From Planctomycetaceae bacterium (GTDB taxonomy: Bacteria > Planctomycetota > Phycisphaerae > SM23-33), in assembly GCA_039680605.1 (NCBI GenBank), contig JBDKTA010000004.1, positions 1 to 64,000 on the forward strand: a stretch of 64,000 bases of DNA. Reading direction: 5' to 3'. Shown in pieces: positions 50,324-59,347 of the stretch. Position 1 is the stretch's first letter. Every line of letters starts with the position of its first letter. A program made the translations under genes and the position numbers. A model generated the notes under the pieces. The model had not been told where the DNA came from. It worked only from the letters and a program-made list of their open reading frames with translations, and ran no database searches.

Positions 50324-52729
50324 ATGAGCACGTTGACTGGAAAACCTGAAACCAAAGCCTCCGCGCCCGAACTGCTTTCGCCCCAGGCCGTCGAGCGCTA
50401 TCGCCGCGCGGTGGACTACCTGGCCGCGGCCCAGATCTACCTCAAGGACAACGTGCTGCTGGAAAAGCCGCTGCGCAGCGAGCACATCAAGGACCGCCTG
50501 CTGGGGCACTGGGGCACCGCCCCGGGCATCAACCTGATCTACGCGCACCTCAACATGCTGATCACCCGCACGTCGGCGAGCATCCTGTTGATCACCGGCC
50601 CCGGGCACGGCGCGGCGGCGAACCTGGCCAACATGTACCTCGAGGGCGCGCTGAGCGAGTTCTTTCCGGAACTGACGCGGGACCGCCAGGGTCTGGCGAC
50701 GTTCGTGCGGTGGTTCAGTTGGCCCGACCGCTTCCCCAGCCATCTGTTCCCGGGCTATCCGGGCGTCATCCATGAAGGCGGGGAGTTGGGTTACGCCCTG
50801 GCGACGGCCTTTGGCAGCGTGCTGGACAATCCCGGCCTCATCACCGTCTGCATCGTCGGCGACGGCGAAGCCGAGACCGGCCCCACGGCCGGGGCGTGGC
50901 ACTCGACGAAGTTTCTCAACCCCGCCACCGACGGGGCAGTCCTTCCGATCCTGCACCTCAACGGGTTCAAGATCGCCCAAGCGACGATCTTCGCCACGAT
51001 GACCGACGACGAACTCCACGCCCTGTTCCGCGGCTACGGATACCATCCGCGCCTGGTCGATTACGGCCCGAGCCTCGACCGGGACGTCCAGGAGGCGATG
51101 GACTGGGCTTACGAGACGATCCGCTCGATCCAGGACCAGGCCCGCGCGGGCCGCCCGCCCGTCCGCCCCGCCTGGCCGATGATCATCCTGCGCACGCCCA
51201 AGGGCATGGGCGGCATCAAGGAGCAGGACGGCCACGCCGTCGAAGGCTCCTTCCGCTCGCACCAGGTGCCCTCCAAGGACGCCAAGACCAACCCGATGCA
51301 CCTGAGAGAGCTCGAGCAGTGGCTGCGCTCGTATCGTCCGCAGGAGCTGTTCGACAAGAACGGCTGCGTGGCGTGCGACATCCTGTCGCTGTGCCCGCAC
51401 GGCGACCTGCGCATGAGCATGAACCCCCACGCCTTCGGCGGGCGCCTGCGCGTGGCACTTAAGCGCCCCGATATCCACGACCATGCCGTGAACGTCGACG
51501 ACGCCGGAGCGGCCAAAGACAGTTCGATGATCCGCCTGGGCGGCTACCTGCGCGACGTCATCGAGCTCAATCGGGACCAGCGCAATTTCCGCATCGTCTG
51601 CCCCGACGAGCTGGAGTCTAACCGCCTCGGCGCCGTCCTCGACGCCACCGACCGCCAGTACACCTGGCCGATCAGCGGGCCCGCCGACCACATCGCCCGC
51701 GACGGGCGCGTGATGGAGGTCCTCAGCGAGCACAACTGCCAGGGCTGGCTGCAGGGGTACCTTCTGACGGGGCGCCACGGGTTGTTCCCGTGCTACGAGG
51801 CCTTTCTGCCCATCGTCGACGGGATGATGAATCAGTACGCCAAGTTCCTCAAAGGCGCGCTGGAGGTGCCCTGGCGCAAGCCGATCTCCTCGCTGATCTA
51901 CATCCTGACCAGCGAGACGTGGCGCCAGGACCACAACGGCTATTCGCACCAGGGGCCCGGGTTCATCAACAACGTGCTGACCAAGAAGGGGCACATCTAC
52001 CGCATCCACCTGCCCCCCGACGCCAACTGCACCATCAGCACCGTCGACCACTGCCTGGGCAAGTGCGACGAGATCCACCTGATCATCGCCGGAAAACAGC
52101 CGATGCCGCAGTGGCTGTCGATGGACGACGCCATCGACCACTGCCGCGCCGGCGCGTCGATCTGGCGGTGGGCCTCGGCCAACGACGGCGAAGACCCCCA
52201 GGTGCTGCTGTGCGGGATCGGCGACAACCTCACGATGGAAGTGATGGCCGCGGCGCAGCTCCTGCGCGAGGAGGCGCCGCAGTGGCGCATCCGCGTGGTC
52301 AACGTCACGCGCCTGATGGTGCTAGGCATTCCGCAGAAATACCCGCCCGGGATCGACGAGCAGTCCTTCCAGCGGCTCTTCCCGATCGGGTGCCCGACGA
52401 TCATCAACTATCACGGGTACACCGCCGGTCTCAAGCAACTGCTCTGGGAGCGCCCCGGCAACGACCGCTTCGACATCAACGGCTATCGCGAGGAGGGCAC
52501 CACGACCACGCCCTTCGACATGCACGTGCATAACCGCACCAGCCGCTACCACCTGGTGGTGCAGACGGCCCGCAAGATCGCTGCCGCCCACCCCGGCACG
52601 GCGGCGCTGGCCGATGCGCTCATCCGCAAGTACGACAACAAGCTGCGCGAGCATCAGCAGTACATCCTCGACAACGGCGTGGACCTTCCCGAGGTGGCCA
52701 ACTGGTCCTGGCAGCGAAACGCGTTTTGA
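50324..52729 (+). CDS. xfp: xylulose-5-phosphate/fructose-6-phosphate phosphoketolase
   Basis: The 801-residue TPP enzyme cleaves xylulose 5-phosphate or fructose 6-phosphate to acetyl phosphate and a C3 or C4 aldose phosphate. Signature segments are all present: YPGVIHEGGELGYAL, GDGEAETGPTAGAWH, LPILHLNGFKI, SHQVP, QDHNGYSHQGPGF and YPPGIDEQSF-like. I choose the ATG at 50324, with GGGAGA upstream; an ATG at 50312 would add four residues. It diverges from actB across about 120 bp. Confidence 0.95.
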   Translation: MSTLTGKPETKASAPELLSPQAVERYRRAVDYLAAAQIYLKDNVLLEKPLRSEHIKDRLLGHWGTAPGINLIYAHLNMLITRTSASILLITGPGHGAAANLANMYLEGALSEFFPELTRDRQGLATFVRWFSWPDRFPSHLFPGYPGVIHEGGELGYALATAFGSVLDNPGLITVCIVGDGEAETGPTAGAWHSTKFLNPATDGAVLPILHLNGFKIAQATIFATMTDDELHALFRGYGYHPRLVDYGPSLDRDVQEAMDWAYETIRSIQDQARAGRPPVRPAWPMIILRTPKGMGGIKEQDGHAVEGSFRSHQVPSKDAKTNPMHLRELEQWLRSYRPQELFDKNGCVACDILSLCPHGDLRMSMNPHAFGGRLRVALKRPDIHDHAVNVDDAGAAKDSSMIRLGGYLRDVIELNRDQRNFRIVCPDELESNRLGAVLDATDRQYTWPISGPADHIARDGRVMEVLSEHNCQGWLQGYLLTGRHGLFPCYEAFLPIVDGMMNQYAKFLKGALEVPWRKPISSLIYILTSETWRQDHNGYSHQGPGFINNVLTKKGHIYRIHLPPDANCTISTVDHCLGKCDEIHLIIAGKQPMPQWLSMDDAIDHCRAGASIWRWASANDGEDPQVLLCGIGDNLTMEVMAAAQLLREEAPQWRIRVVNVTRLMVLGIPQKYPPGIDEQSFQRLFPIGCPTIINYHGYTAGLKQLLWERPGNDRFDINGYREEGTTTTPFDMHVHNRTSRYHLVVQTARKIAAAHPGTAALADALIRKYDNKLREHQQYILDNGVDLPEVANWSWQRNAF

Positions 52730-52770
52730 GGCGCAGGCCTTTGCACCAGTTGGTCCAGGGATCCTATCAG

Positions 52771-52850
52771 CCGCTGAGGTCGCTGAGGTCGCTGAGGCAA
52801 GAGTGTGTTTTATCTTCCAACATCCTCAGCGTCCTCTGCGACCTCAGCGG
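52771..52850. repeat. hairpin with CGCTGAGGT-type tandem arms
   Basis: Arms of 27 bp at 52771-52797 and 52824-52850 pair at 24 positions and are tandem CGCTGAGGT units. The 26-bp loop is AT-rich. It is a variant of the CGCAGAG hairpins and lies between xfp and the MFS gene. Confidence 0.85.
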
Positions 52851-52996
52851 CTTATGTATCGGCCGAAGGTTCATGTTCGACTGCGCTGATACAGCAGGCG
52901 GCGCATAATCTGCTGGAAATCTCCCGCGGGCAGTTCTAAGCTGAAGTTTCTCAAAAGGACCTGGCGCGTGACGCGCCTAAAAGGAGGTCTGCTTTG

Positions 52997-54409
52997 ATGA
53001 GTGATGCACGTATTGCGCCCCCTGTGGGCAACCGCTGGCTGATCGCCATCATGGGTACGCTTCTGCAATTGTGCCTGGGCACCGTCTACGCCTGGAGCTA
53101 TTTTCAGAAGCCCCTGGCCAAGGCTTACGGATGGAGCAACACCGAGGTCATGATCGCCTTCAGCGTGGCGATCTGCTTTTTGGGACTGGCGGCGGCCTGG
53201 GGCGGGATCAACCTGGCCAAGTACGGCCCGCGCAAGCTGGCGATGATCGGCGGGGCGCTGTTCGGCCTGGGATATCTCCTGGGCGCCGCCGGGCTGTACT
53301 GGCATAGCCTGTGGATTCTCTGGATCGGTTACGGCGCCATCGGTGGCGCGGGCCTTGGCCTGGGATACGTCACGCCCGTGGCCACGGCTGCCAAGTGGTT
53401 CCCCGACAAGAAGGGGCTCATCACCGGAATGGTGATCATGGGTTTCGGTCTGGGCGCGTTGCTGATGAGCAAGGTTCTGGCGCCGGCGCTGTTTGAGTTG
53501 ACCGTCAAGATCACCGGCGACTCTGCCGGGCACTACGACCTGCTCTTTGCGATGCTGGGCGGAATCTTCCTGGTCGTGACGCTGATCGTGGCGTCGTTCC
53601 TGAAGAATCCGCCGGCCGGATATGTGCCGGCCGGTTATGCGCCGTCGGCCTCGGCTTCGGCGGCCAACTCGCTTTCGGACATCAAGCACGAATCTCTGTG
53701 GTGCGTCTTTTCGGGGCGGTTCGGCGCCATGTGGGCGGTGTTCTTCTGCAACATCGCCGCGGGCATCTCGATCATCAGCCTGCAATCGCCGCTGATCCAG
53801 GACCTGTATCGCAAGACGATGGCCTCGACGCTGGCGGGGCTGGCCGAGGCGGACGCCACCACGCTCCTGGCCGGGTACGGCGCCACGCTGGTGGCGATCA
53901 GTTCGCTCTTCAACGGCGCCGGGCGGTTTTTCTGGGGTGGGCTGTCCGACCGCATCGGGCGCGTGCAGACCTTCCGCATCATGCTCGTCACGCAGATTGC
54001 CGCCTTCGCCGCCCTGATGTTCACCGGCAACCCCTGGATCTTCGGGGCCTTGATCTGCTACGTGCTGCTCTGCTACGGCGGCGGATTCGGCACGATGCCC
54101 TCCTTCGTGACCGACGTCTTCGGACCCAAAATGATGGCCGTCGTCTACGGCGTGATCCTGACGGCCTGGTCTGCCGCCGGCATCGTCGGACCGATGCTCT
54201 TCGCGGCCGTCAAAGACAGCTTCAGCGACGACGCGGCCGGACGAGCCTCGGCCTCGTGGTATTCCTACATCATCGCCGGCTCGTTTCTGCTGCTGGGCCT
54301 GGTCTGCTCGATGATATTCCTGAGCAACAAACCCTTCCGCTGCGGCCGCGCCCAACGCGCTCCCAAGTGCAACGCGCCGTGCCTTGAAACAGTAGCCAGT
54401 ACCCGGTAG
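52997..54409 (+). CDS. MFS transporter of the oxalate/formate antiporter (OFA) family
   Basis: The 470-residue protein has 12 membrane spans and the OFA pattern: GTVYAWSYFQKPLAKAYGWS, GLGLGYVTPVATAAKWFPDKKGLITG, GRFFWGGLSDRIGR and YVLLCYGGGFGTMPSFVTDVFG. It exchanges or imports small carboxylates such as formate, oxalate or lactate. AAGGAGG precedes the ATG strongly. The last 25 residues (CGRAQRAPKCNAPCLETVASTR) are Cys/Arg-rich and unlike the family; they border a repeat region and may be a repeat-derived extension. Confidence 0.88.
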   Translation: MSDARIAPPVGNRWLIAIMGTLLQLCLGTVYAWSYFQKPLAKAYGWSNTEVMIAFSVAICFLGLAAAWGGINLAKYGPRKLAMIGGALFGLGYLLGAAGLYWHSLWILWIGYGAIGGAGLGLGYVTPVATAAKWFPDKKGLITGMVIMGFGLGALLMSKVLAPALFELTVKITGDSAGHYDLLFAMLGGIFLVVTLIVASFLKNPPAGYVPAGYAPSASASAANSLSDIKHESLWCVFSGRFGAMWAVFFCNIAAGISIISLQSPLIQDLYRKTMASTLAGLAEADATTLLAGYGATLVAISSLFNGAGRFFWGGLSDRIGRVQTFRIMLVTQIAAFAALMFTGNPWIFGALICYVLLCYGGGFGTMPSFVTDVFGPKMMAVVYGVILTAWSAAGIVGPMLFAAVKDSFSDDAAGRASASWYSYIIAGSFLLLGLVCSMIFLSNKPFRCGRAQRAPKCNAPCLETVASTR

Positions 54410-54788
54410 CCCGTCAAAACAACGCTGCTCCGCGCTGCCCACCGTCTACCGGGCACAAGTTCGGCTGCGTCCCAACGGGACGCTTGGGGTCTAGCCGGGG
54501 GCGAAGCACCCGGAGCAGGTCGGTTTCTTTCGATCCCGCCGCGAAGCGGCGGGCGGGCTGTAGCGCGAGATAAGCCCCGCCGCCCCGTTGGGGCGGCATA
54601 GCAGAGAAAAGCCGACCGGGGGCTGCGCCTTCGACTCGCTCCGCTCGCTCAGGACTTGCCCCCGGCTAGAGTCCCGGCGTCCCTCTGGGACGCCGAACAA
54701 GGGGCTCCCGTTATTCTCACATGGCCACCCCCTCTATACTTCACCAGTAGACCAGACGGTCCGTTCTCACAACAAAGGGAGAGTGACC
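54410..54788. repeat. nested palindromic repeat region
   Basis: Arms CTAGCCGGGGGC (54491-54502) and its complement (54658-54669) enclose a second pair (GTCGGTTTTC-like at about 54519 and GAAAAGCCGAC at 54605-54615). Shorter hairpins lie in the middle (CGCCGCGAAGCGGCG and GCCCCGTTGGGGC). Outside is a further CGTCCC/GGGACG pair. The whole looks like a composite of several repeats and carries no gene. The phasin promoter probably lies at its right end. Confidence 0.75.
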
Positions 54789-55145
54789 ATGCTCGAATCG
54801 GTGGAGAAACTGATGGCGGCGGGGCTGGGGATGTTATCCATGACTCGCGAGAAAGCCGAGGAGGTCTTCGACGACCTCGTCCGGCGCGGCGAAGCGGCCA
54901 AAAGCAGCCGCGAGGGATTTGTCAACACGATGGTGAACGCCGCCGATGACGCCCGAAGAGACCTGAGCACGATGGTGCAGCGGCAGGTGGACGCCGCCGC
55001 CGAGCGCCTCGACCTGGCCACCCGCAAGGACCTGGCCCGCATCGAGCGCAAGATCGACCAACTGAACCTGCGGCAGAACCACTCGCCGCAATCGGCACGG
55101 AAAACCGCCGCCCCGCGACGCCGAAAGACCGCCCTCGCGCGATAA
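54789..55145 (+). CDS. phasin-like (polyhydroxyalkanoate granule-associated family) protein
   Basis: The 118-residue protein is highly helical: LESVEKLMAAGLGMLSMTREKAEEVFDDLVRRGEAA in the first half, then coiled coil (VQRQVDAAAERLDLATRKDLARIERKIDQLNL) and a basic tail. This is the pattern of PhaI/PhaF-like granule or phasin proteins. AAAGGGAG precedes the ATG. It is followed after 6 bp by an AarF-type kinase, a frequent neighbour of such helical proteins; a role in lipid or quinone metabolism is also possible. No PHA synthase is present here. Confidence 0.7.
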   Translation: MLESVEKLMAAGLGMLSMTREKAEEVFDDLVRRGEAAKSSREGFVNTMVNAADDARRDLSTMVQRQVDAAAERLDLATRKDLARIERKIDQLNLRQNHSPQSARKTAAPRRRKTALAR

Positions 55146-55151
55146 ACGTGT

Positions 55152-56813
55152 ATGGCATTATTCTCCTTCAGCCTGACCCGCACGGTCGAGCACCTGCGGC
55201 TGTACCGCCACATCCTGGCGGTGCTGGCCAAGTATGGGCTGGGTGAGATCTCCACCGCCGGCGACCGCCTGCGACGCCGCAAGCCAACCGCGCACAGCCT
55301 CTCGCGCCCCCAGCGGGCCCGCCTGGCGCTGGAAGAGCTGGGTCCGACCTTCATCAAGCTGGGGCAACTGCTCAGCGGGCGGCCGGACCTGATCCCCGTC
55401 GAGTACGCCGTCGAGTTCGAACGCCTCCAGGACCAGGTGGCGGCGGTGGATTTCGAGACCATTCGCATCGAGGTCGAGCGCGAGCTGGGCAAGCCCCTGG
55501 GCGACTACTTCCGCCAGTTCGACCGCTCGCCCATCGCCGCCGGGAGCATCGCCCAGGTGCATCGCGCCGTGACGGTCGAGGGGGACGTGGTGGCCGTCAA
55601 GGTGCGCCGCCCGGGCGTGGCGGCGGCCCTGCGCAGCGAGTGCGAGGTGCTGGAGAAGATCGCCGTGATGTTCCGCTCGCGTTGGGGGCGCAGCGCCGGG
55701 GCCGACCCCGTTCGGATCGTGCGGGAGTTCACGCGGGCGGTTTCTCGCGAGGTGGACCTGGCCAGCGAGCGCCTCAACATCGACCGCTTCGCGCGGCTCT
55801 TCAAGAGCGACCCGACGGTTCACATTCTGCGAACCTACCCGGCGTACTGCACCAAGGCCGTCCTGACGATGGAGTACGTCGACGGGATCAAGCCCACCGA
55901 CGCCGCGGCGCTGCGCCAGGCGGGGCTGGACGCGCGGGTGATCGCCCAGCGCGGGGTGGACTTCGTGCTGCGGCAGATCTTCGACTTCAGCTTCTTCCAT
56001 ACCGACCCGCACCCGGGCAACTTCTTCATCCTGGCTGGCAACGTCCTGGCCCCGCTGGATTTCGGCCAGGTCGCCCACCTGGGCGACCAGGAGCGCGTGC
56101 TGTTCGGGCAGTTCGTCCAGTCGATCCTCGACAACGACCCCAGCGGGCTCATCCACGACTTCGAACGCTTCGAGATGATCGACGAGAGCACCGACGTGCG
56201 CGAGCTGGCCCGCGACGCCGGCGAAATGCTGGGCATGTACCACGCCCTGCCGGTCAAAGAAATCCCCTTCGGCGAAATGATGATGCAGACCTTCGACCTC
56301 TTCCGCCGCCACCGCCTGCGCCCGCCCGCCGAGTTCACGCTCATGCTCAAGGCCGTTATGGCCATCGAGTCGATGGCCACCTCGCTCGACAGCGAGTTCG
56401 GCCTCGAAGAGCATTTGCGCCCGTACGCGCGGCGGGTCTCGCTCGAACAGGTCAGCGGCGCGTCCCTCTGGCGACGCGCCCGCCGGGCCGCCCTCGATGC
56501 AATGAACCTCGCCACCGATCTGCCCAGCGACCTGGCCGCCATCGTGCGCCATCTCAAGCACGGCCGCCTGCAGGTCCACGTGCAACACGAGCACCTGGAG
56601 CAACTCGTACGCACGGTTCATACCAGCTCGGACCGGATCAGCTTCGCCCTGATCATCGCCGGGCTGCTGGTGGGGTCGAGCCTGCTGGTGACGCAGCGGG
56701 AGGGAACGGTCCTGGGCATCATCAACTTGCAGACGCTGGGCGTGCTGGGATATCTCACCGCCGCGGTGATGGGGCTGTGGTTGCTGGTGTTGATTATTCG
56801 AAAGAAAGAGTGA
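55152..56813 (+). CDS. ABC1/AarF/UbiB-family atypical kinase
   Basis: The 553-residue protein has the UbiB family marks: FIKLGQLLSGRPDLIP (KxGQ), the Ala-rich AAGSIAQVHRA nucleotide loop, VAVKVRRPG, the catalytic DPHPGN, LDFGQVAHL and two C-terminal membrane segments (about 500-550). UbiB relatives support quinone biosynthesis or lipid homeostasis, with ATPase activity. It is co-transcribed with the phasin-like gene. Confidence 0.92.
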   Translation: MALFSFSLTRTVEHLRLYRHILAVLAKYGLGEISTAGDRLRRRKPTAHSLSRPQRARLALEELGPTFIKLGQLLSGRPDLIPVEYAVEFERLQDQVAAVDFETIRIEVERELGKPLGDYFRQFDRSPIAAGSIAQVHRAVTVEGDVVAVKVRRPGVAAALRSECEVLEKIAVMFRSRWGRSAGADPVRIVREFTRAVSREVDLASERLNIDRFARLFKSDPTVHILRTYPAYCTKAVLTMEYVDGIKPTDAAALRQAGLDARVIAQRGVDFVLRQIFDFSFFHTDPHPGNFFILAGNVLAPLDFGQVAHLGDQERVLFGQFVQSILDNDPSGLIHDFERFEMIDESTDVRELARDAGEMLGMYHALPVKEIPFGEMMMQTFDLFRRHRLRPPAEFTLMLKAVMAIESMATSLDSEFGLEEHLRPYARRVSLEQVSGASLWRRARRAALDAMNLATDLPSDLAAIVRHLKHGRLQVHVQHEHLEQLVRTVHTSSDRISFALIIAGLLVGSSLLVTQREGTVLGIINLQTLGVLGYLTAAVMGLWLLVLIIRKKE

Positions 56814-56831
56814 CCGCTGGGAGAAAGAAGA

Positions 56832-57039
56832 AACCGACGACGAGGACGAGGACGACGACGAGGACGAGAATGTCGTTCATCACTCGTTAGCGGCGGGGCT
56901 TGCCCCGCGCGTTCGGGGAAGAAACCGCGTCGAGCAAGTCGAAGATCCGCCGTGGCGGGCTCGACCGGTAATGCGGCGCAACACGATCTGGCGACGCGTC
57001 CTATCGTCCTCGTCGTCGTCCTCGTCCTCGTCGTCGGTT
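56832..57039. repeat. 208-bp hairpin with perfect 36-bp GACGAG-type arms
   Basis: Arms at 56832-56867 and 57004-57039 are exact complements and are made of GAC/GAG triplet-like units. The loop holds two CAAG-type REP units (about 56886-56915 and 56926-56975). The element ends 18 bp before the stop of the convergent GH67-like gene. Confidence 0.9.
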
Positions 57040-57056
57040 GTTTCCCCCTCTGGGAG

Positions 57057-58520
57057 CTATCGATAATACGGACTCATCGCCTGCCTGAGGATCTCGCCGT
57101 CGTCGCGGCGGGGGTCCCACAGGATCTGTCCCAGCAGCGCAGCGCTGGATTGGATCCTGGCCTCGAAGACGCCGTCCTCGATCAGTGCGGTGGCTGTGAT
57201 CTTCGGCGGTTTGCACGCGAGCATCTCGCGGTAGAAGCGCGCGGCCAGCGGATAATTCCGCAGCCACGCCGAGTTGGCGGCGTCCCACCAGCGCTGGCGG
57301 CGCTGGAGCCGCGACGCCACGAACGTCTCGTCGCGCTGGCCCAGGATGAACGGGCCGTGGTGCTCGAACTCGCAGTCCCATCGCAGGGCGGTCCAGCCCT
57401 TGGGCACCAGGGCGAACTCCGTGCCGGGGCGAAACGTCGCCAGCTTGCGGCTGTACTCGATGGTGCCCTCCGGGGTGCGCGGGAAGCCGGGCTCGTCCAC
57501 AGCGTCGGGGTTCACCTCCGCGCCGTAGGTATATGGCAGGGCGCCGGCGTCTTCCCAGACGATCGTGACGCGGTGATCCAGGTCCGCCAGATCGCCGAAG
57601 CGGTCCTGGATGCTCGTGGCGTGCAGACCGAACTGGATGTATAGATCGCCCTGCTCGTCCAGAAGCTCGCGGGCGGTTTCGTTCACGAGCATGCAGGCCG
57701 CCTTGGCGGTCGTGACGCCGTCCCTGGCCGTGGTGGTGTGCTCGGTGCTGGTCTGGAAGTAGATCCCGTCAGCCTTGAGGTGGGCGTAGTTGCGGCGGTA
57801 GTTCTCGACCACGCCTCGGCGGATCTCATCGCGCTGGGGCTTGCTGAAGATGTCGAACTTCTCCAGCCCCCAGCCCCAGTGGAAGCCCAGCACGATCTTG
57901 ACCCCGCGGCTGTGGGCGTACTCGATGATCTGCGGGGCGTTGAGCGGCGGCTGGTCGTTCCAGATCGTCAGCATGTTCATCCGCAGCCGCGCCATGTTGT
58001 CGATGAACCGCTGGTAGTCGTAGATCACGTACCCCCACGTCCAGATGCCGCGGTTGTCGATCGCCGCAGCGGTGGCGTATCTCACCTCGGCCAGCCGGTC
58101 CAGCGCCGCCTGCTGCAGATCGGGCTTTTCCTCGACGACGCCCAGGCCCAGGACGCGGCCGCAAAAGTCCATCGCCCCATGCAGCACGCCGCCCTCGTCC
58201 GCCCCGGCGATGACTGCCGTGCTCGCCTCGCCCTTCTTGAACACCGCGATGGAGTACGCCCCTGCGCCCTGAGGCTTGTCAACGTGCCCGCGCGCCATGC
58301 ATTCCGCCACGCCCGCATGGCCGGCGGCCGTGCCGATCAGGATGCGATGCACGTCCGCATCCGGTCGCTCCGTCCCCGCCGCCCGCACCGCGACGACATA
58401 AGGAAGATACCGCTGGAGCGTGCGCTGGAGTTCATCGACGGCGAACTGTTGCACGCCCTCATAGCGCGCGTAGACAATCTCCCACCGCCGCCCGGAATAT
58501 CGCAGGGCATATTCTTCCAT
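57057..58520 (-). CDS. GH67/GH20-like glycoside hydrolase family protein
   Basis: The 487-residue protein has an N-terminal alpha/beta domain like that of alpha-glucuronidases and hexosaminidases (FAVDELQRTLQRYLP, IAGADEGGVLHGAMDF). A TIM barrel follows (AAIDNRGIWTWG, NMARLRMNMLTIWND, GVKIVLGFHWGWG, YFQTSTEHTTT, VTIVWEDAG). The Glu of TSTEHT and the acidic pair WEDAG are the likely catalytic candidates, but I cannot name the exact family. There is no signal peptide. The ATG at 58520 has AGGAG upstream. It follows the ABC cluster on the same strand by 87 bp. Confidence 0.6.
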   Translation of the reverse strand: MEEYALRYSGRRWEIVYARYEGVQQFAVDELQRTLQRYLPYVVAVRAAGTERPDADVHRILIGTAAGHAGVAECMARGHVDKPQGAGAYSIAVFKKGEASTAVIAGADEGGVLHGAMDFCGRVLGLGVVEEKPDLQQAALDRLAEVRYATAAAIDNRGIWTWGYVIYDYQRFIDNMARLRMNMLTIWNDQPPLNAPQIIEYAHSRGVKIVLGFHWGWGLEKFDIFSKPQRDEIRRGVVENYRRNYAHLKADGIYFQTSTEHTTTARDGVTTAKAACMLVNETARELLDEQGDLYIQFGLHATSIQDRFGDLADLDHRVTIVWEDAGALPYTYGAEVNPDAVDEPGFPRTPEGTIEYSRKLATFRPGTEFALVPKGWTALRWDCEFEHHGPFILGQRDETFVASRLQRRQRWWDAANSAWLRNYPLAARFYREMLACKPPKITATALIEDGVFEARIQSSAALLGQILWDPRRDDGEILRQAMSPYYR

Positions 58521-58607
58521 GGGTTCTCCTATGTGGATATCTTCCGGCATCCGCTATTCCCGGACGTCTTGATCCGTTTCCGCGCTGCCCGCTGCCCGTG
58601 CGGCGGG

Positions 58608-59339
58608 TTATACCACCTTGCCGACGCGGATTTCGATTTCGTCGCGGTTCTGGATCTTGTCCTTGGTGCCGTCCTTGATCCAAAGAATGCGGTCGGACTT
58701 GTCGAGCATCTTGTGGTCGTGAGTGGCCGTGATCACCGTCACGCCATGCACGTCGCAGAGTTGGCGCAGGGTATGGATGATCTCCTCGCCGGTGTGCAGG
58801 TCGAGGTTGGCGGTGGGCTCGTCGGCCAGCATGATCGTCGGGTTCATCGACAGTGCCCGGGCGATGGCGACTCGCTGCTGCTGTCCGCCGGAGAGTTCGT
58901 CGGGGCGGTGGTTGAGGCGGTGGGCCAGGCCCACTTCCGTCAGCACCTCGGTGGCCCGCTCGGTGGCATTATGCGTCGTCATGCCCGAAAACAGCAGCGG
59001 GAGCATCACGTTGCGCAGGGCGGTCAGCGAGGGGATCAGGTTGAACGCCTGAAAGATGTACCCGATGTGGCGGTTGCGCAGGTACGCCAGCTCGAGGCTG
59101 CTCAGCTTGGTCAGGTCGATCTGCCCGATGCTGACGGTTCCGCCGGTGGGCTTGTCCAGCGCCCCGATCATGTTGAACAGCGTGCTCTTGCCCGAGCCGG
59201 AAGGACCCATGACCGAGAGATATTCGCCGCGATAGACGTCCAGGTCGATGTCGCGCAAGGCGTAGACCAACTGGCCGCCCATCTTGTAGACCTTCTCGAG
59301 GTCCTTGCAGACAATGATGGTTTCGCGTGTTGATACCAT
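58608..59339 (-). CDS. ABC transporter ATPase (LolD/MacB type)
   Basis: The 243-residue ATPase has Walker [10 protein letters not shown], the signature [15 protein letters not shown], Walker [13 protein letters not shown] and the H-loop THDHKM. The [19 protein letters not shown] segment is typical of the LolD/MacB/FtsE group that partners FtsX-type permeases. The FtsX-type permease two genes upstream is the evident partner. The start ATG 59339 follows GAGGAA. Confidence 0.95.
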   Translation of the reverse strand: MVSTRETIIVCKDLEKVYKMGGQLVYALRDIDLDVYRGEYLSVMGPSGSGKSTLFNMIGALDKPTGGTVSIGQIDLTKLSSLELAYLRNRHIGYIFQAFNLIPSLTALRNVMLPLLFSGMTTHNATERATEVLTEVGLAHRLNHRPDELSGGQQQRVAIARALSMNPTIMLADEPTANLDLHTGEEIIHTLRQLCDVHGVTVITATHDHKMLDKSDRILWIKDGTKDKIQNRDEIEIRVGKVV

Positions 59340-59347
59340 GGTGTTCC

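Noticed and set aside
50243-52141. 632-codon frame opposite xfp
   Set aside because: Antisense shadow of the phosphoketolase gene with no ribosome-binding site or domain.
54714-54740. Fourth copy of the direct-repeat operator, before the phasin-like gene
   Set aside because: Only one half-site (TTCTCAC) is present, with no partner 11 bp away, although a TATACT box follows.
54588-54788. Longer start for the phasin-like gene
   Set aside because: The extension runs through the palindromic repeat region. The ATG at 54789 has a good ribosome-binding site and begins the helical domain.
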